DNA of 49,374 nucleotides from Planctomycetia bacterium (lineage in GTDB: Bacteria; Planctomycetota; Planctomycetia; Pirellulales; Thermoguttaceae): contig JAUNBR010000023.1 of assembly GCA_030527015.1 (NCBI GenBank), positions 1 to 49,374 on the forward strand. Direction: 5' to 3'. The position numbers were made by a program, and so were the translations under genes. Below the pieces are notes generated by a model. The model had not been told where the DNA came from. It did not search any database and was given only the letters and a program-made list of their open reading frames with translations. This document shows positions 1 to 8,054 of the stretch, in pieces. The first letter of the stretch is position 1, and every line of letters begins with the position of its first letter.

Positions 1-51
1 CAGCGAAGCAAAAAAGCCGGTGAAGCGGAATTTTATAATGTATCGGGTATA
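1..51 (-). repeat. Dispersed hairpin element, partial copy at window edge
   Basis: The right part of an inverted copy is present: one arm of the central hairpin, then GAAGCGGAATTTTATAATG and the A end GTATCGGGTATA. The rest lies outside the window. The A end points to the 3' end of the dihydrouridine synthase gene. Confidence 0.8.
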
Positions 52-103
52 AAAAGTGCAAAAAAGTTTTGACGTGAAGAAAAAGAAGGTGGAAAGGAAT
101 AAA

Positions 104-1099
104 TTATTTATAGTACTGATCAAAAATGGCGTTCCATTCATGTTCATTTCGCGCGGAAATAAATGCGGAACGAACGGTGGCCATTTCGGGATGAAGAGTG
201 CAGTACTTCATGCAAAATTTTTTCATGATGGAAACGGCATGGCGTGAGCCATATAATTCTGAAGCGAGAGAGAAATGTTCTTGTATGACTTCTTTTTGTT
301 CTGTAATATTCGGAGCGTCGGGGCGTGGTTTTCCTGTAAAAATAGCGTTTAACTGCTGGAAAATCCATGGATTTCCGATTCCTCCTCGGGCGACAGTTAC
401 GCCGTGAACGCCAGTGGTTTTTATCATTCTCAGACAGTCGTCGGCAGTAAACAGATCCCCACTTCCGAAGAGTGTAATTTCTGGAGCGTAGAGGCGTAAT
501 TCACGTAAAAAATTCCAGTCGCTGGTTCCCTCATACCGCTGTAATACTGTGCGTGGATGAATGGTAAAAACAGAAATTCCCAATTTTCGGGCGCCGTCAA
601 AAATAGTAAAAAAATGTTCTCGACTTTTCGGTGTGTCATCCATTCCACGGCGCATTTTAACGGTGACAGGGATCTCGGGAGGAAGGGTGTTACGGACGCT
701 GGCGATAATTTTTAAAGCGATTTGCGGTGAAGAAAGTAAATAACCTCCGCGGTGACGTCCTAAAACTTTTTTCACGGGGCATCCAAAATTTATATCCACC
801 CAGTCAAAACCCCAGTGGACGACTTTTTGTGCCGCCACGGCAAAATCTTCGGGTAAACTGCCCATCAGCTGTGCGCCGACAGGATGATCTTCGTCGTCCA
901 CGCGCAGATAACGTTTCGCCTTTTTACCTTTCGTAACCGAAAGGATAAATTCGTCCAGCATGACTTCACTGATGGTCGCGGCCGCACCCAGACGACGCGC
1001 GATTTTTCGCTGACTCCAGTCACTGTACCCACTCAGCGCGGCCTGAATGGCAGGGTGAGCCAGTGAAATATTACCGATTTTTATAGGTGAAGTATTCAT
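104..1099 (-). CDS. tRNA-dihydrouridine synthase (Dus family)
   Basis: This 331-residue protein is a flavoenzyme of the Dus family, which reduces specific uridines of tRNA to dihydrouridine in the cytoplasm using FMN and NAD(P)H. Visible family features are the NFGCP motif with the probable catalytic Cys107, VKMRRG with Lys148, TIHPRT with His181 and the C-terminal phosphate-binding stretch VARGGIGNPW. Length is normal for DusB/DusC-type enzymes (about 310-350), but the subfamily cannot be fixed by eye, so no symbol is given. The ATG at 1099 has no clear Shine-Dalgarno sequence. A hairpin element starts 40 bp upstream with its A end facing the gene. The gene is divergent from recO and separated from it by about 860 bp of repeat-rich DNA. 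Confidence 0.9.
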   Translation of the reverse strand: MNTSPIKIGNISLAHPAIQAALSGYSDWSQRKIARRLGAAATISEVMLDEFILSVTKGKKAKRYLRVDDEDHPVGAQLMGSLPEDFAVAAQKVVHWGFDWVDINFGCPVKKVLGRHRGGYLLSSPQIALKIIASVRNTLPPEIPVTVKMRRGMDDTPKSREHFFTIFDGARKLGISVFTIHPRTVLQRYEGTSDWNFLRELRLYAPEITLFGSGDLFTADDCLRMIKTTGVHGVTVARGGIGNPWIFQQLNAIFTGKPRPDAPNITEQKEVIQEHFSLASELYGSRHAVSIMKKFCMKYCTLHPEMATVRSAFISARNEHEWNAIFDQYYK

Positions 1100-1138
1100 C
1101 AGAAATTTTTTTGAAAGAGGCGGAAACCGCGTTTTTTA

Positions 1139-1242
1139 TTACCCGATACACTATAAAATTCCGCTTTCCTGGTATTTTATTTCGCTGAAAATGCTTACCT
1201 TCAGAGCCGCAGAAAACGGAATTTTAAAATGGAACCAGTATA
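1139..1242 (+). repeat. Dispersed hairpin element, full copy
   Basis: A end ACCCGATACACTATAAAA, hairpin region GGTATTTTATTTCGCTGAAAAT, B end GGAACCAGTATA. The A end lies 40 bp upstream of the dus start codon. Confidence 0.85.
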
Positions 1243-1396
1243 TATATGAAATGCCAGTTTTTCACGGTCAGGGAAACATGTTTCTGTGTCAAAATTCCGC
1301 TGACCACGTCACACAAAAAGGAAATTTAAAGGAAAATCAGAGTATCCATGAAATATATTTTATCTAAAAGAGAAAATTTTACCACCCCAGATGATT

Positions 1397-1500
1397 TTAT
1401 CCCCGATACATTATAAATTTCCGCTTCTCCGGCATTTTACTTCGCTGAAAATGCCTTTTTTAGATCCGCACAAAAAGGAAATTTAGAGAGAACCAGTATA
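1397..1500 (+). repeat. Dispersed hairpin element, full copy
   Basis: A end CCCCGATACATTATAAA, loop form GGCATTTTACTTCGCTG, B end GAGAACCAGTATA. Confidence 0.85.
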
Positions 1501-1830
1501 TATGATACTATTAAATTTTGAAGATATTTCATAAATTACATAATGTGAGAATAAATTTTGTAGGACCTCAGATATGAAATAAAAAGCGAAAACCGAAAAT
1601 GGCATATGCAGCAGAAGAAATATGGAGAAAAAGTGGAAATGAAATCTGTGTATTTTATAAAAAGAGAGGAAAAGAATGACTTTTTTCTTGAATTTTATAA
1701 AAAAAAGAAAAATTCGGATTGCGCGAAATGCGAAATTTTCGTATTCTCCACATGTGTTTTCCGGCAGATTTCTCTGAATTTAGGAAAATTTTTATGAGGA
1801 GATAAAAAAGTACGGATTATTTTTGCGTTT

Positions 1831-1927
1831 TTTATTTCCGGTACATTTTATAAAATTCCGTTTCCCCAGTATTTTTGCTTTCTGCTTTTAGAGCCGTATA
1901 AAATGGAAATTTAAAGTAAAACCAGAA
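1831..1927 (+). repeat. Dispersed hairpin element, decayed copy
   Basis: The A end is changed (TTCCGGTACATTTTATAAA), the hairpin partly lost (AGTATTTTTGCTTTCTGC), and the B side GGAAATTTAAAG...ACCAGAA is recognisable. It ends 34 bp before the recO start codon. Confidence 0.65.
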
Positions 1928-1961
1928 CAGAAGTGAATAATTTTTTTATTGAAATCGCCGT

Positions 1962-2762
1962 ATGCCGCCAGTAAGTGAAGAAGCCGTGGTTCTGAGGACC
2001 ACCGATTTCAGTGAAACGAGTATGGTCGTCACATTTTTTACACAGGGATCAGGGAAAATAGCATGTGTGGCGAAAGGGGCGCGGCGGTTAAAAAATTCGT
2101 TTGACTCGGCTCTGGATCCGATGAATCAGTGTAAGATTATGGTATATCCGAAATCGGGGGGAGCGCTGGATCTGGTGACAGAGGCGAAATTAAATAGTCG
2201 TTTTCGGGTTCAGTCACTGGTGGGGATATACGCGGGCTTTCATGTCGTGGAATTAATAGACGCATTTACGGAGATGGGGGAGTCGCAGCCGGAGCTGTTT
2301 CGTCTGATGTGTCAGACATTAAATGAAATTATTCGGGAAGATAAAAAAATTCCGAGAAACGCGAAACTGAAATCACCACCGGAGATAATAAGTCGGATAT
2401 TATTTCGTTTTGAGTTTCGCCTTATGTCCCTGCTGGGGTATGCGCCGATGCTTGAGGAATGCATACAGTGTGGGGCGGTAATGCAGGAAAGACCACGGGA
2501 AAAGAATCCCCAGCGTGTGTCGTTTTCGGTGCTGGAGGGCGGATTATTATGTAAAAATTGTCGGGCAGGGCACCGGCAGGTGGTATCACTGAGTATTCCG
2601 GTGATAAAAATGATGCGGCAGCTGTCGGCGGAGAATGATAATTTATGGTACCGGATAAAACTGGAGCCCAAAATTTTAGGAGAGTTACGTGGGATGTGGA
2701 ACCTTTATCTGGCGAATCGTCTGGAGCGGCCTTTAAATACATTAAAATGGCTGAAACGGTAA
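1962..2762 (+). CDS. recO: DNA repair protein RecO
   Basis: RecO (266 residues) is a cytoplasmic mediator of recombinational repair that helps load RecA on gapped DNA with RecR. The N-terminal OB-fold signature is clear (EEAVVLRTTDFSETSMVVTF, then GKIACVAKGARR around residues 31-42). A four-cysteine zinc motif follows at Cys167, Cys170, Cys197 and Cys200. The C-terminal helices end in LNTLKWLKR, typical of the family. Length is normal (about 240-270). The ATG at 1962 places the OB fold at the N terminus. Next downstream are the BamD-like and LptE-like lipoprotein genes, an order I recall from planctomycete genomes. Confidence 0.93.
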   Translation: MPPVSEEAVVLRTTDFSETSMVVTFFTQGSGKIACVAKGARRLKNSFDSALDPMNQCKIMVYPKSGGALDLVTEAKLNSRFRVQSLVGIYAGFHVVELIDAFTEMGESQPELFRLMCQTLNEIIREDKKIPRNAKLKSPPEIISRILFRFEFRLMSLLGYAPMLEECIQCGAVMQERPREKNPQRVSFSVLEGGLLCKNCRAGHRQVVSLSIPVIKMMRQLSAENDNLWYRIKLEPKILGELRGMWNLYLANRLERPLNTLKWLKR

Positions 2763-2972
2763 ATGGAATCATAGTGAATATTAAGATGGAATAATATGGT
2801 GAATATGAATCCGTACCCAGTTTATTTTCATGTGGTACAGTTCTCTGACTGCAGAAGATAAAGTACGGCGAAATTCGGAAGAAGTGAAAATTTGTAGTGA
2901 ATCCGGGCAAAAAGTGAATCGGGTCTAAAAATTCGAAATATTAATTGGTTTTGGAACAGTGATAAAAAATAG

Positions 2973-4199
2973 ATGTTTTCATATCAGTCATACATCCTGA
3001 AATACGTTTTAGTGCTGTCATTCCCCTGGCTGGCTCTGCTGGTATCTGGCTGCGCATCTTTACCGGGTAAGACCACGGAGACGAAAGATCTGGCTTACTT
3101 GGATACGGTGGCCAGTGAATTGGAGCAGGAGCCGGTGTTCCAGGTGGATGAAGAGAAGATCCGTGCCTCGGCGGAAAAACTGAAAGAGGAAGAAGATTCT
3201 TTGGCCACACTTACCGCAGAGAAGGTGGGAAAAAAGATTTCTCTTGCGTTTAAGAAATTAAGAGGGCTGGACCCGAATGAGGACGCAGCGATTATCGCAT
3301 TTAATGAAGGAATAAAGTTTTTTGACGAAGGAAAATATGATGAGGCGGTAAAGAAATTTTATATTGCGGATGAGCGCTGGCCGGACTCAGCCTTACAGGA
3401 AGATGCGATTTTTATGTGCGCGGAGTCTGCGTTTTTTGCTAAAAGATATTCACGAGCACAAAGATATTATGAGAAATTACTGAAGAAATATGAGGCCAGC
3501 AGATATCTGGATTATGTTTCACCGCGGTTATTTTTAATTGGCCGTTACTGGGATCAGATGGATCAGGTTCATAATTATCGGGGGATGAAATTTTTTAATT
3601 TTACAGATAAAGAACGTCCCACGACGGATACATATGGGAACTGTCTGAAGGCATATAAGGCGATCGCCCTGCATGACAGTCGGGGTTTATGGGCGGATCA
3701 TGCGTTAATGGCCGCGGCGAATGCCGAGTATTTACGAGGAAATTATGAAAGTGCTTCTTTTACATATGACCAGTTAATAAAAGATTATCCGCAGAGTAAA
3801 CATGTGCTTCAGGCATGTGAACTAAATTTATCTGCGAAATTACTGATGTATGAGGGACCCGCTTATGACGCGAAATGTCTGGAGGATGCGGAAGAAATAA
3901 TTGAGCGGCTTATGACACAGTTTACGTCTCGGTTATCGTCTCAACAAAAAGATAAATTGCGTAATACCCAGCGACAAATTGTGGAGGCGAAAGCGGAACG
4001 TGATATGTATTTTGCGAAATTTTATGAAAAGAAACGCCAGTATAAAGCTGCGAGATTTTATTATCAGGTTTTAATAGAAGATTACCCGCAGACACAGGCG
4101 GCAGTTCACGCCAAAGAACGTTATGCGGTCATTAAAGATTATCGGGATGAACCGCCAGATTATTTTGCGTGGCTAAAGAAGATATTTCCAGAGAAGTAA
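2973..4199 (+). CDS. BamD-like outer-membrane TPR lipoprotein
   Basis: This 408-residue protein has a lipoprotein signal: a hydrophobic segment followed by the lipobox LVSGC, giving lipidated Cys27 or a close neighbour. After a charged linker come tetratricopeptide-type helical repeats, such as FNEGIKFFDEGKYDEAVKKF, FAKRYSRAQRYYEKLLKKY and FYEKKRQYKAARFYYQVLIE followed by DYPQT. That arrangement is the signature of BamD/YfiO-like proteins, which in other bacteria help BamA insert outer-membrane beta-barrels. It is longer than E. coli BamD (about 245), so it may be a BamD-like TPR protein with a different job. The gap to recO is 210 bp without a clear hairpin element. The neighbouring LptE-like gene supports an outer-membrane role. 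Confidence 0.8.
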   Translation: MFSYQSYILKYVLVLSFPWLALLVSGCASLPGKTTETKDLAYLDTVASELEQEPVFQVDEEKIRASAEKLKEEEDSLATLTAEKVGKKISLAFKKLRGLDPNEDAAIIAFNEGIKFFDEGKYDEAVKKFYIADERWPDSALQEDAIFMCAESAFFAKRYSRAQRYYEKLLKKYEASRYLDYVSPRLFLIGRYWDQMDQVHNYRGMKFFNFTDKERPTTDTYGNCLKAYKAIALHDSRGLWADHALMAAANAEYLRGNYESASFTYDQLIKDYPQSKHVLQACELNLSAKLLMYEGPAYDAKCLEDAEEIIERLMTQFTSRLSSQQKDKLRNTQRQIVEAKAERDMYFAKFYEKKRQYKAARFYYQVLIEDYPQTQAAVHAKERYAVIKDYRDEPPDYFAWLKKIFPEK

Positions 4200-4203
4200 C
4201 ATG

Positions 4204-4257
4204 TGATACCCGATGCACTATGAATTTCCGTTTTCCCGGTATTTTCAGCGAAGTATT
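4204..4257 (+). repeat. Dispersed hairpin element, left part of an interrupted copy
   Basis: A end ATACCCGATGCACTATGAA, then GGTATTTTCAGCGAAGTA, where the copy is cut by the next element. Its probable right part follows the inserted copy (4362 to about 4412: AATATGCC, GTGAAATTTATAGTGAATCG). Confidence 0.75.
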
Positions 4258-4361
4258 ATACTGCTTCGCCTTTAAATTTCTGTTTTGTGCGGCACTAAAA
4301 GCAAACATTTTTAGCGAAGCAAAATGCCGGAGAAGTGGAATTTTATAATGCGTCGGGTATA
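4258..4361 (-). repeat. Dispersed hairpin element, full copy inserted in another copy
   Basis: B end TATACTGCTTCGCCTTTAAA, hairpin ACATTTTTAGCGAAGCAAAATGCC with a mismatch, A end TATAATGCGTCGGGTATA. The A end faces the lptE-like start. Confidence 0.85.
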
Positions 4362-4453
4362 AAAATATGCCTGGAAACGTGAAATTTATAGTGAATCGGT
4401 ATCTAAAAACGAAAATAAAAAAATTTGAACCAGTAAAAGACGAAAGTCCAAAA

Positions 4454-4981
4454 ATGTCACATGTATTTTTTCGCAGTTTTTTGATTCTTGCGCTGCTCAT
4501 AAGCGGGGGATGTGCGACGTATCATGTGGGAAATGGGAATCTGTTTTCTTCCCAGGTGCAGAGTGTCGGTGTCTCTATTTGTGGAAATGAAACCTGGCGG
4601 CGGGGATATGGAGAACGTCTGACGGAAGCCCTGGTACGTGAAATTAACACACGTACGCCGTATAAGGTGGTGCCGGCCAGTCGTGCGGACACGGTTCTTG
4701 AAGTAAAAATCGTTTCGGAACGAAAAAATGTGACGTTCCAAAATAAATGGGCAGATCCTCGTGAATTGACCATGGATGTTATCGTGGAAGCACAGTGGGT
4801 GGATCGCCGAACGAATGAATTACGCCAGTCTCAGAATATTAATTTGGAATCCTTGGCGGTTCAAGTTTCCGGAACTTCTCAGATGATTACGGAGGCTGGG
4901 CAGTCGAATGCCACTACTTCTCAAAAAATTATGGAAACCCTGGCAAAACAAATTATCGGAATGATGGAAATGGCCTGGTAA
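4454..4981 (+). CDS. LptE-like LPS-assembly lipoprotein
   Basis: From ATG 4454 the product has 175 residues and begins MSHVFFRSFLILALLISGGC, a short lipoprotein signal with lipidated Cys20. The mature part (CATYHVGNGNLF, then ETWRRGYGERLTEALVREIN, RTPYKVV, VSERKNV and PRELTMDVIVEAQW) matches the small LptE-like lipoproteins I know from Planctomycetes. LptE-type proteins plug LptD in the outer membrane during LPS export. The frame is open upstream to 4367, but those 29 codons are translated repeat DNA and would put a hydrophilic stretch before the signal peptide, so 4454 is preferred. No strong ribosome binding site is visible. LptD is not in the window. Confidence 0.82.
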   Translation: MSHVFFRSFLILALLISGGCATYHVGNGNLFSSQVQSVGVSICGNETWRRGYGERLTEALVREINTRTPYKVVPASRADTVLEVKIVSERKNVTFQNKWADPRELTMDVIVEAQWVDRRTNELRQSQNINLESLAVQVSGTSQMITEAGQSNATTSQKIMETLAKQIIGMMEMAW

Positions 4982-4990
4982 AACGGTGGT

Positions 4991-5096
4991 TATCCTGGTT
5001 TCACGTTAAATTTCCGTTTTGTGCGGCTCTGAAAGCAGGCATTTTCAGCGAAGTAAAAATGCCGGGAAAGCGAAAATTCATAGTGCATCGGGTATA
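4991..5096 (-). repeat. Dispersed hairpin element, full copy
   Basis: B end CCTGGTTTCACGTTAAATTT, GTGCGGCTCTGAAAGCAGGC, hairpin with AAAAATGCC, A end GTGCATCGGGTATA. It starts 10 bp after the lptE-like stop codon. Confidence 0.88.
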
Positions 5097-5284
5097 AATA
5101 TATGTTCTTTACAGATTTTGTTTCATCTGAAATTATTTCTGTGCAGTATAAAATAAGCAGAAATGAAAGAGATGCGTTATGATTTTAGGGGTAAAATGAA
5201 ATAAATGGTTTTTAGTGAAAATGCATAAATTGTGTTTTTTTCTAAAAATTTTTCTTTTAAATAAAGATAAAAACGTGAAATCTC

Positions 5285-5313
5285 TTGATAATATGGATAA
5301 ATTAGGTTAAAAT
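5285..5313 (+). promoter_or_regulatory. Predicted sigma-70-type promoter of the beta-helix gene
   Basis: TTGATA at 5285-5290 and TAAAAT at 5308-5313 are separated by exactly 17 bp, in AT-rich non-repeat DNA 96 bp upstream of the start codon. This is a sequence match only. Confidence 0.5.
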
Positions 5314-5408
5314 TACCGAAAATTGAAAATGATTTAATGTAATTTTGAGTGAAATGCGTCAGATGCTGCTGTTATGATAATTTCGTGTAATTTTCTGGGA
5401 GGATATCC

Positions 5409-6446
5409 ATGTTTTTACGAAAAAATAGATGGTATGAGGATTTAGTCCTGACTGTATCAAAAATATTTTTTCTTGTCTGTTTCTTTTCTGGATTAAATGG
5501 TTTAAACCAAGAGGTCATGGCGCGTGATATTTTTGTAGATAATATCCGAGGAAATGATGAATTTACGGGATGGAACACGGCGATAAATGCGGACGGGAAT
5601 GGTCCTGTGCGGACGATTCGCCGTGCACTGGAACTCGCACGGGCCGGAGATCGAATCGTGCTGGCCAAAAATGAAGAACCTTATCGGGAAAGTGTGACAT
5701 TCATTGGAAAGAATCATAGTGGTGCCCTGAGCGGGCCATTTATTTTGGAGGGAAATGGCGCAATTCTTGATGGTTCTGTGGAAATTAATCCTGAATTATG
5801 GAAGTTTTATGGAAATGGGATATTTTATTTTCGTCCGAAATATATCGCATATCAAAATTTGTTTTTGAATGGGAAACCGTTAAGCAGAGCAGAAGTGCCG
5901 GGGCATGAAATTCCGGAAATTAAATTGGAACGGATGCAGTGGTGTATGCATGAGGGGAATTTATTATTTAAACCTGAACGGGAACATTTACCAGGAGATT
6001 TTCCTTTACGGTGCGCTGGGATGAAGTGTGGAATTACGCTGATTCATGTAGAGGGAGTGGAAATTCGAGATTTAATCGTTCAGGGGTTCCAGCATGATGG
6101 AATCGCGGCGGCGAACAGTGCGAGAAATGTTTTTCTTAACAGAGTAAAACTTCGTGGTAATGCTCGGGCCGGGCTTTCTGTGGGGGGTGCGTGTTCGGTG
6201 TGGATTATGAATAGTGTACTTGGCGATAATAATGCGGTACAATTATGGACGGAGAGACATTCGCGTACTGAAATAAAGAATTCTGAGCTACTTTCGAACA
6301 CTGCTGCTGGATGGCTGGACCATGGTGGTGTGGTTATGATGGATGGTAAAGAAATAAAGGGTGGTTTAGATGAACGAGAGCGGTTTCGTTCTGAAGAAAA
6401 TCAGAAATCGGAGCATGTGGAAGTGTCTCTGGTGGAGAAAGAATAA
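5409..6446 (+). CDS. Exported right-handed parallel beta-helix protein
   Basis: This 345-residue protein has a basic N terminus and a hydrophobic export segment (KIFFLVCFFSGL, about residues 19-30). The start of the mature part, ARDIFVDNIRGNDEFTGWN then PVRTIRRALELARAGDRIVL, is typical of DUF1565/pectate-lyase-like beta-helix proteins. Later residues about 205-290 show short rungs such as VEGVEIRDLIVQGFQHDGI, SARNVFLNRVKLRGNARAGL and CSVWIMNSVLGDNNAVQLW. Such folds often bind or cleave polysaccharides, but no catalytic residues can be assigned, so the substrate is unknown. The start is well supported by GGGAGGA five bases before the ATG and by the promoter at 5285-5313. It follows the LptE-like gene on the same strand but probably has its own transcript. 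Confidence 0.78.
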   Translation: MFLRKNRWYEDLVLTVSKIFFLVCFFSGLNGLNQEVMARDIFVDNIRGNDEFTGWNTAINADGNGPVRTIRRALELARAGDRIVLAKNEEPYRESVTFIGKNHSGALSGPFILEGNGAILDGSVEINPELWKFYGNGIFYFRPKYIAYQNLFLNGKPLSRAEVPGHEIPEIKLERMQWCMHEGNLLFKPEREHLPGDFPLRCAGMKCGITLIHVEGVEIRDLIVQGFQHDGIAAANSARNVFLNRVKLRGNARAGLSVGGACSVWIMNSVLGDNNAVQLWTERHSRTEIKNSELLSNTAAGWLDHGGVVMMDGKEIKGGLDERERFRSEENQKSEHVEVSLVEKE

Positions 6447-6938
6447 ATAGTTATGTATAACGCGCGATAATTTTATTTCTTTTTGATATTTTGTGATATA
6501 TGAAAGGCCTGTCTTGGTAATCGCAGGAAATTTAAAAGAAATGAATATTATGAATACCGGTATTTTTAATTTTATAGTGCTTTATTCATATACATAAAAA
6601 TTCTTCTGGGCATTTTTTAATATATTATACTCGATACACAAAAAAATTCCGCTTCTTCGACATTTTGCTTTACTGAAAATGCTGAGGAAGCGGAAATTTA
6701 TATGCCTGATACACTATATATCCGATACATTATAAAATTTAGCTTCACAGGCTTTTTTGCTTCGCTGAAAAAGCCTGCTTTTAGAGCCGCATAAAACGGA
6801 AATTTAAAGTGGAATCTGTATCGTATCGGATATAAAAAAGCCTGCGCCATGAAAAGAAACCTGTGAAGTCAGTCTTTTTTTATACTTTTAAGATATATTT
6901 TAGGAACTTTTATAGTTTTTGAACGTCCAATTTTTGAA
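6447..6938. other. Intergenic region with nested repeats (beta-helix gene / sigma factor)
   Basis: About 180 bp of AT-rich sequence without a recognised feature is followed by a nested group of hairpin elements at 6626-6835. The final 100 bp before the sigma gene shows no clear promoter match. Confidence 0.6.
6626..6835 (+). repeat. Nested hairpin elements
   Basis: The outer copy is the palindromic A-A form: it starts ATACTCGATACAC, passes ATTCCGCTTCTTCGACATTTT and AAAATGCTGAGGAAGCGGAAA, and resumes at the right as TCGTATCGGATATA. Inserted in its right A end is an A end fragment (TATGCCTGATACACTA) and a full copy at about 6717-6821 whose stem is the variant GGCTTTTTT / GAAAAAGCC. The exact order of insertions is inferred. 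Confidence 0.75.
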
Positions 6939-7463
6939 ATGGAAGAAAGTGATTCTTTTTATCTTGAGGCGGCGCGCCAAAACGATTCAGGAGCTTTTGA
7001 TTTTCTTGTCGAGAAATATCAGAGTCGGTTATATAATTTAATGTATTATTACACAGGGAATCGTGAGGACGCACTGGAATGTGTGCAGGAAACGTTTTTG
7101 CAGTTTTATACGAAAATCGCGTCCTTTAGGGGAGAGTCTGCCCTTTTTACCTGGCTTTCAAGAATTGCGATAAATTTGGCGATTTCACGAAAGAGGAAAA
7201 AAAAGCCCATTTTGGAGGAAAATATATTTTATATGGAACAGAAATTGCCGGAAACAGAGTTAATTCGTCAAGAGGTGGTGGCACATGTCCGGCGTGCGAT
7301 TATGGATTTACCCGATGAATTCCGGCAAGTAATCTTACTGCGGGATATGGAGGGTCTGGAGTATCAGGTAATATCAGATATTTTGGAAATTCCGCTGGGG
7401 ACGGTGAAAAGTCGGATTTATCGGGCAAGAGACATTTTGGCGAAAGAATTAAAGGATGTGTAA
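6939..7463 (+). CDS. ECF-type RNA polymerase sigma factor
   Basis: This 174-residue protein is a sigma-70 family ECF (group 4) factor that directs RNA polymerase to alternative promoters. Region 2 spans about residues 12-85 (ALECVQETFLQFYTKIASF, then GESALFTWLSRIAINLAISR). Region 4 spans about residues 115-170 (LPDEFRQVILLRDMEGLEYQ, then GTVKSRIYRARDIL). The length is typical for RpoE-like factors. The next gene encodes a membrane protein that looks like its anti-sigma factor, suggesting response to an envelope signal. The gap between the two is 591 bp and full of repeats, whereas such pairs usually overlap or nearly touch. Confidence 0.92.
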   Translation: MEESDSFYLEAARQNDSGAFDFLVEKYQSRLYNLMYYYTGNREDALECVQETFLQFYTKIASFRGESALFTWLSRIAINLAISRKRKKKPILEENIFYMEQKLPETELIRQEVVAHVRRAIMDLPDEFRQVILLRDMEGLEYQVISDILEIPLGTVKSRIYRARDILAKELKDV

Positions 7464-7575
7464 GTTTTTGAGTGAAAATCATAATGTAATTTCGTTCGTC
7501 AGGTTTTATTTTGGCCCGTTATCATTTTCACTTTACTCGTCTGCGGTCAGTCTGCCTCCCCTCTGCCCGCCATTT

Positions 7576-7664
7576 TTACATGATGCACGATAAAATTCCG
7601 CTTCTCTGATATTTTGATTCACTAAAAATGCCGGGAAAGCTAAAATTTATAATGTTAGGGGATA
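7576..7664. repeat. Palindromic (A-A) form of the hairpin element
   Basis: Both ends are A-type: TACATGATGCACGATAAAAT on the left and AAAATTTATAATGTTAGGGG on the right, around ATTTTGATTCACTAAAAAT. The copy is about 89 bp and lacks the B half. Confidence 0.7.
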
Positions 7665-7781
7665 AACCTGCGGGCGGGAATAAAAAACGAGATTTAGAAG
7701 TGCGGTAAATAAAAGAGTTTTGTGTGGTGGTGTGGTGTGAAGAGGCAGAACCGTATAAATAGCAAAAATACGGCGGAAGAA

Positions 7782-7961
7782 TATATCCGATATGCTATAA
7801 ATTTTGTTTTTTGTGCTGGTTCCACTTTAAATTTCCGTTTTGTGCGGTTCTAAAAGCCGGCATTTTCAGCGAAGCAAAAAAGCCGGTGAAGCTGAATTTT
7901 ATAATGTATCGGGTATAAAAATGCCAGTGAAGCGGAAATTTATAGGTGAGACGGGTATAAG
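7782..7961 (-). repeat. Nested hairpin elements
   Basis: An inverted full copy (about 7814-7915: B end TGCTGGTTCCACTTTAAA, A end TAATGTATCGGGTA) interrupts an A-A copy whose left part is TATATCCGATATGCTATAAA and whose right part is AAAATGCCAGTGAAGCGGAA followed by GACGGGTATA. TA is present at the right junction (7916-7917). Confidence 0.75.
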
Positions 7962-8054
7962 TATTTTTTCATACGGGAAATTTTTGCTGGCCGGGACGTT
8001 CAAAAAGTAAATTTAAAGAGAAATCAGTATATTTTTTGAAAAAAATATAAAAAA

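Larger units (their letters stand above)
1100..1961. other. Repeat-rich intergenic region (dus / recO)
   Basis: This non-coding stretch holds two good hairpin-element copies (1139-1242 and 1397-1500), a shortened copy (about 1289-1345: AAATTCCGCTG then AAAAAGGAAATTTAAAGG) and a decayed copy (1831-1927). The AT-rich remainder includes a Lys-rich 63-codon reading frame at 1606-1797 without a ribosome binding site; I do not accept it as a gene. Confidence 0.7.
4982..5408. other. Intergenic region with repeat and promoter (lptE-like / beta-helix gene)
   Basis: The region holds an inverted hairpin element (4991-5096), then about 190 bp of AT-rich sequence with no recognised feature, a good sigma-70-like promoter (5285-5313) and the ribosome binding site GGGAGGA at 5397-5403. 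Confidence 0.6.
7464..8054. other. Repeat-filled gap between sigma factor and anti-sigma factor
   Basis: This gap holds a palindromic A-A element (7576-7664), a nested pair (7782-7961) and a B-side fragment (about 7991-8032: AAAAAGTAAATTTAAAGAG, AATCAGTAT). No gene is supported. Confidence 0.7.

Noticed and set aside
1606..1797. 63-codon Lys-rich frame between dus and recO
   Set aside because: Composition follows the AT-rich DNA, no ribosome binding site or recognisable domain, and it lies among repeat copies.
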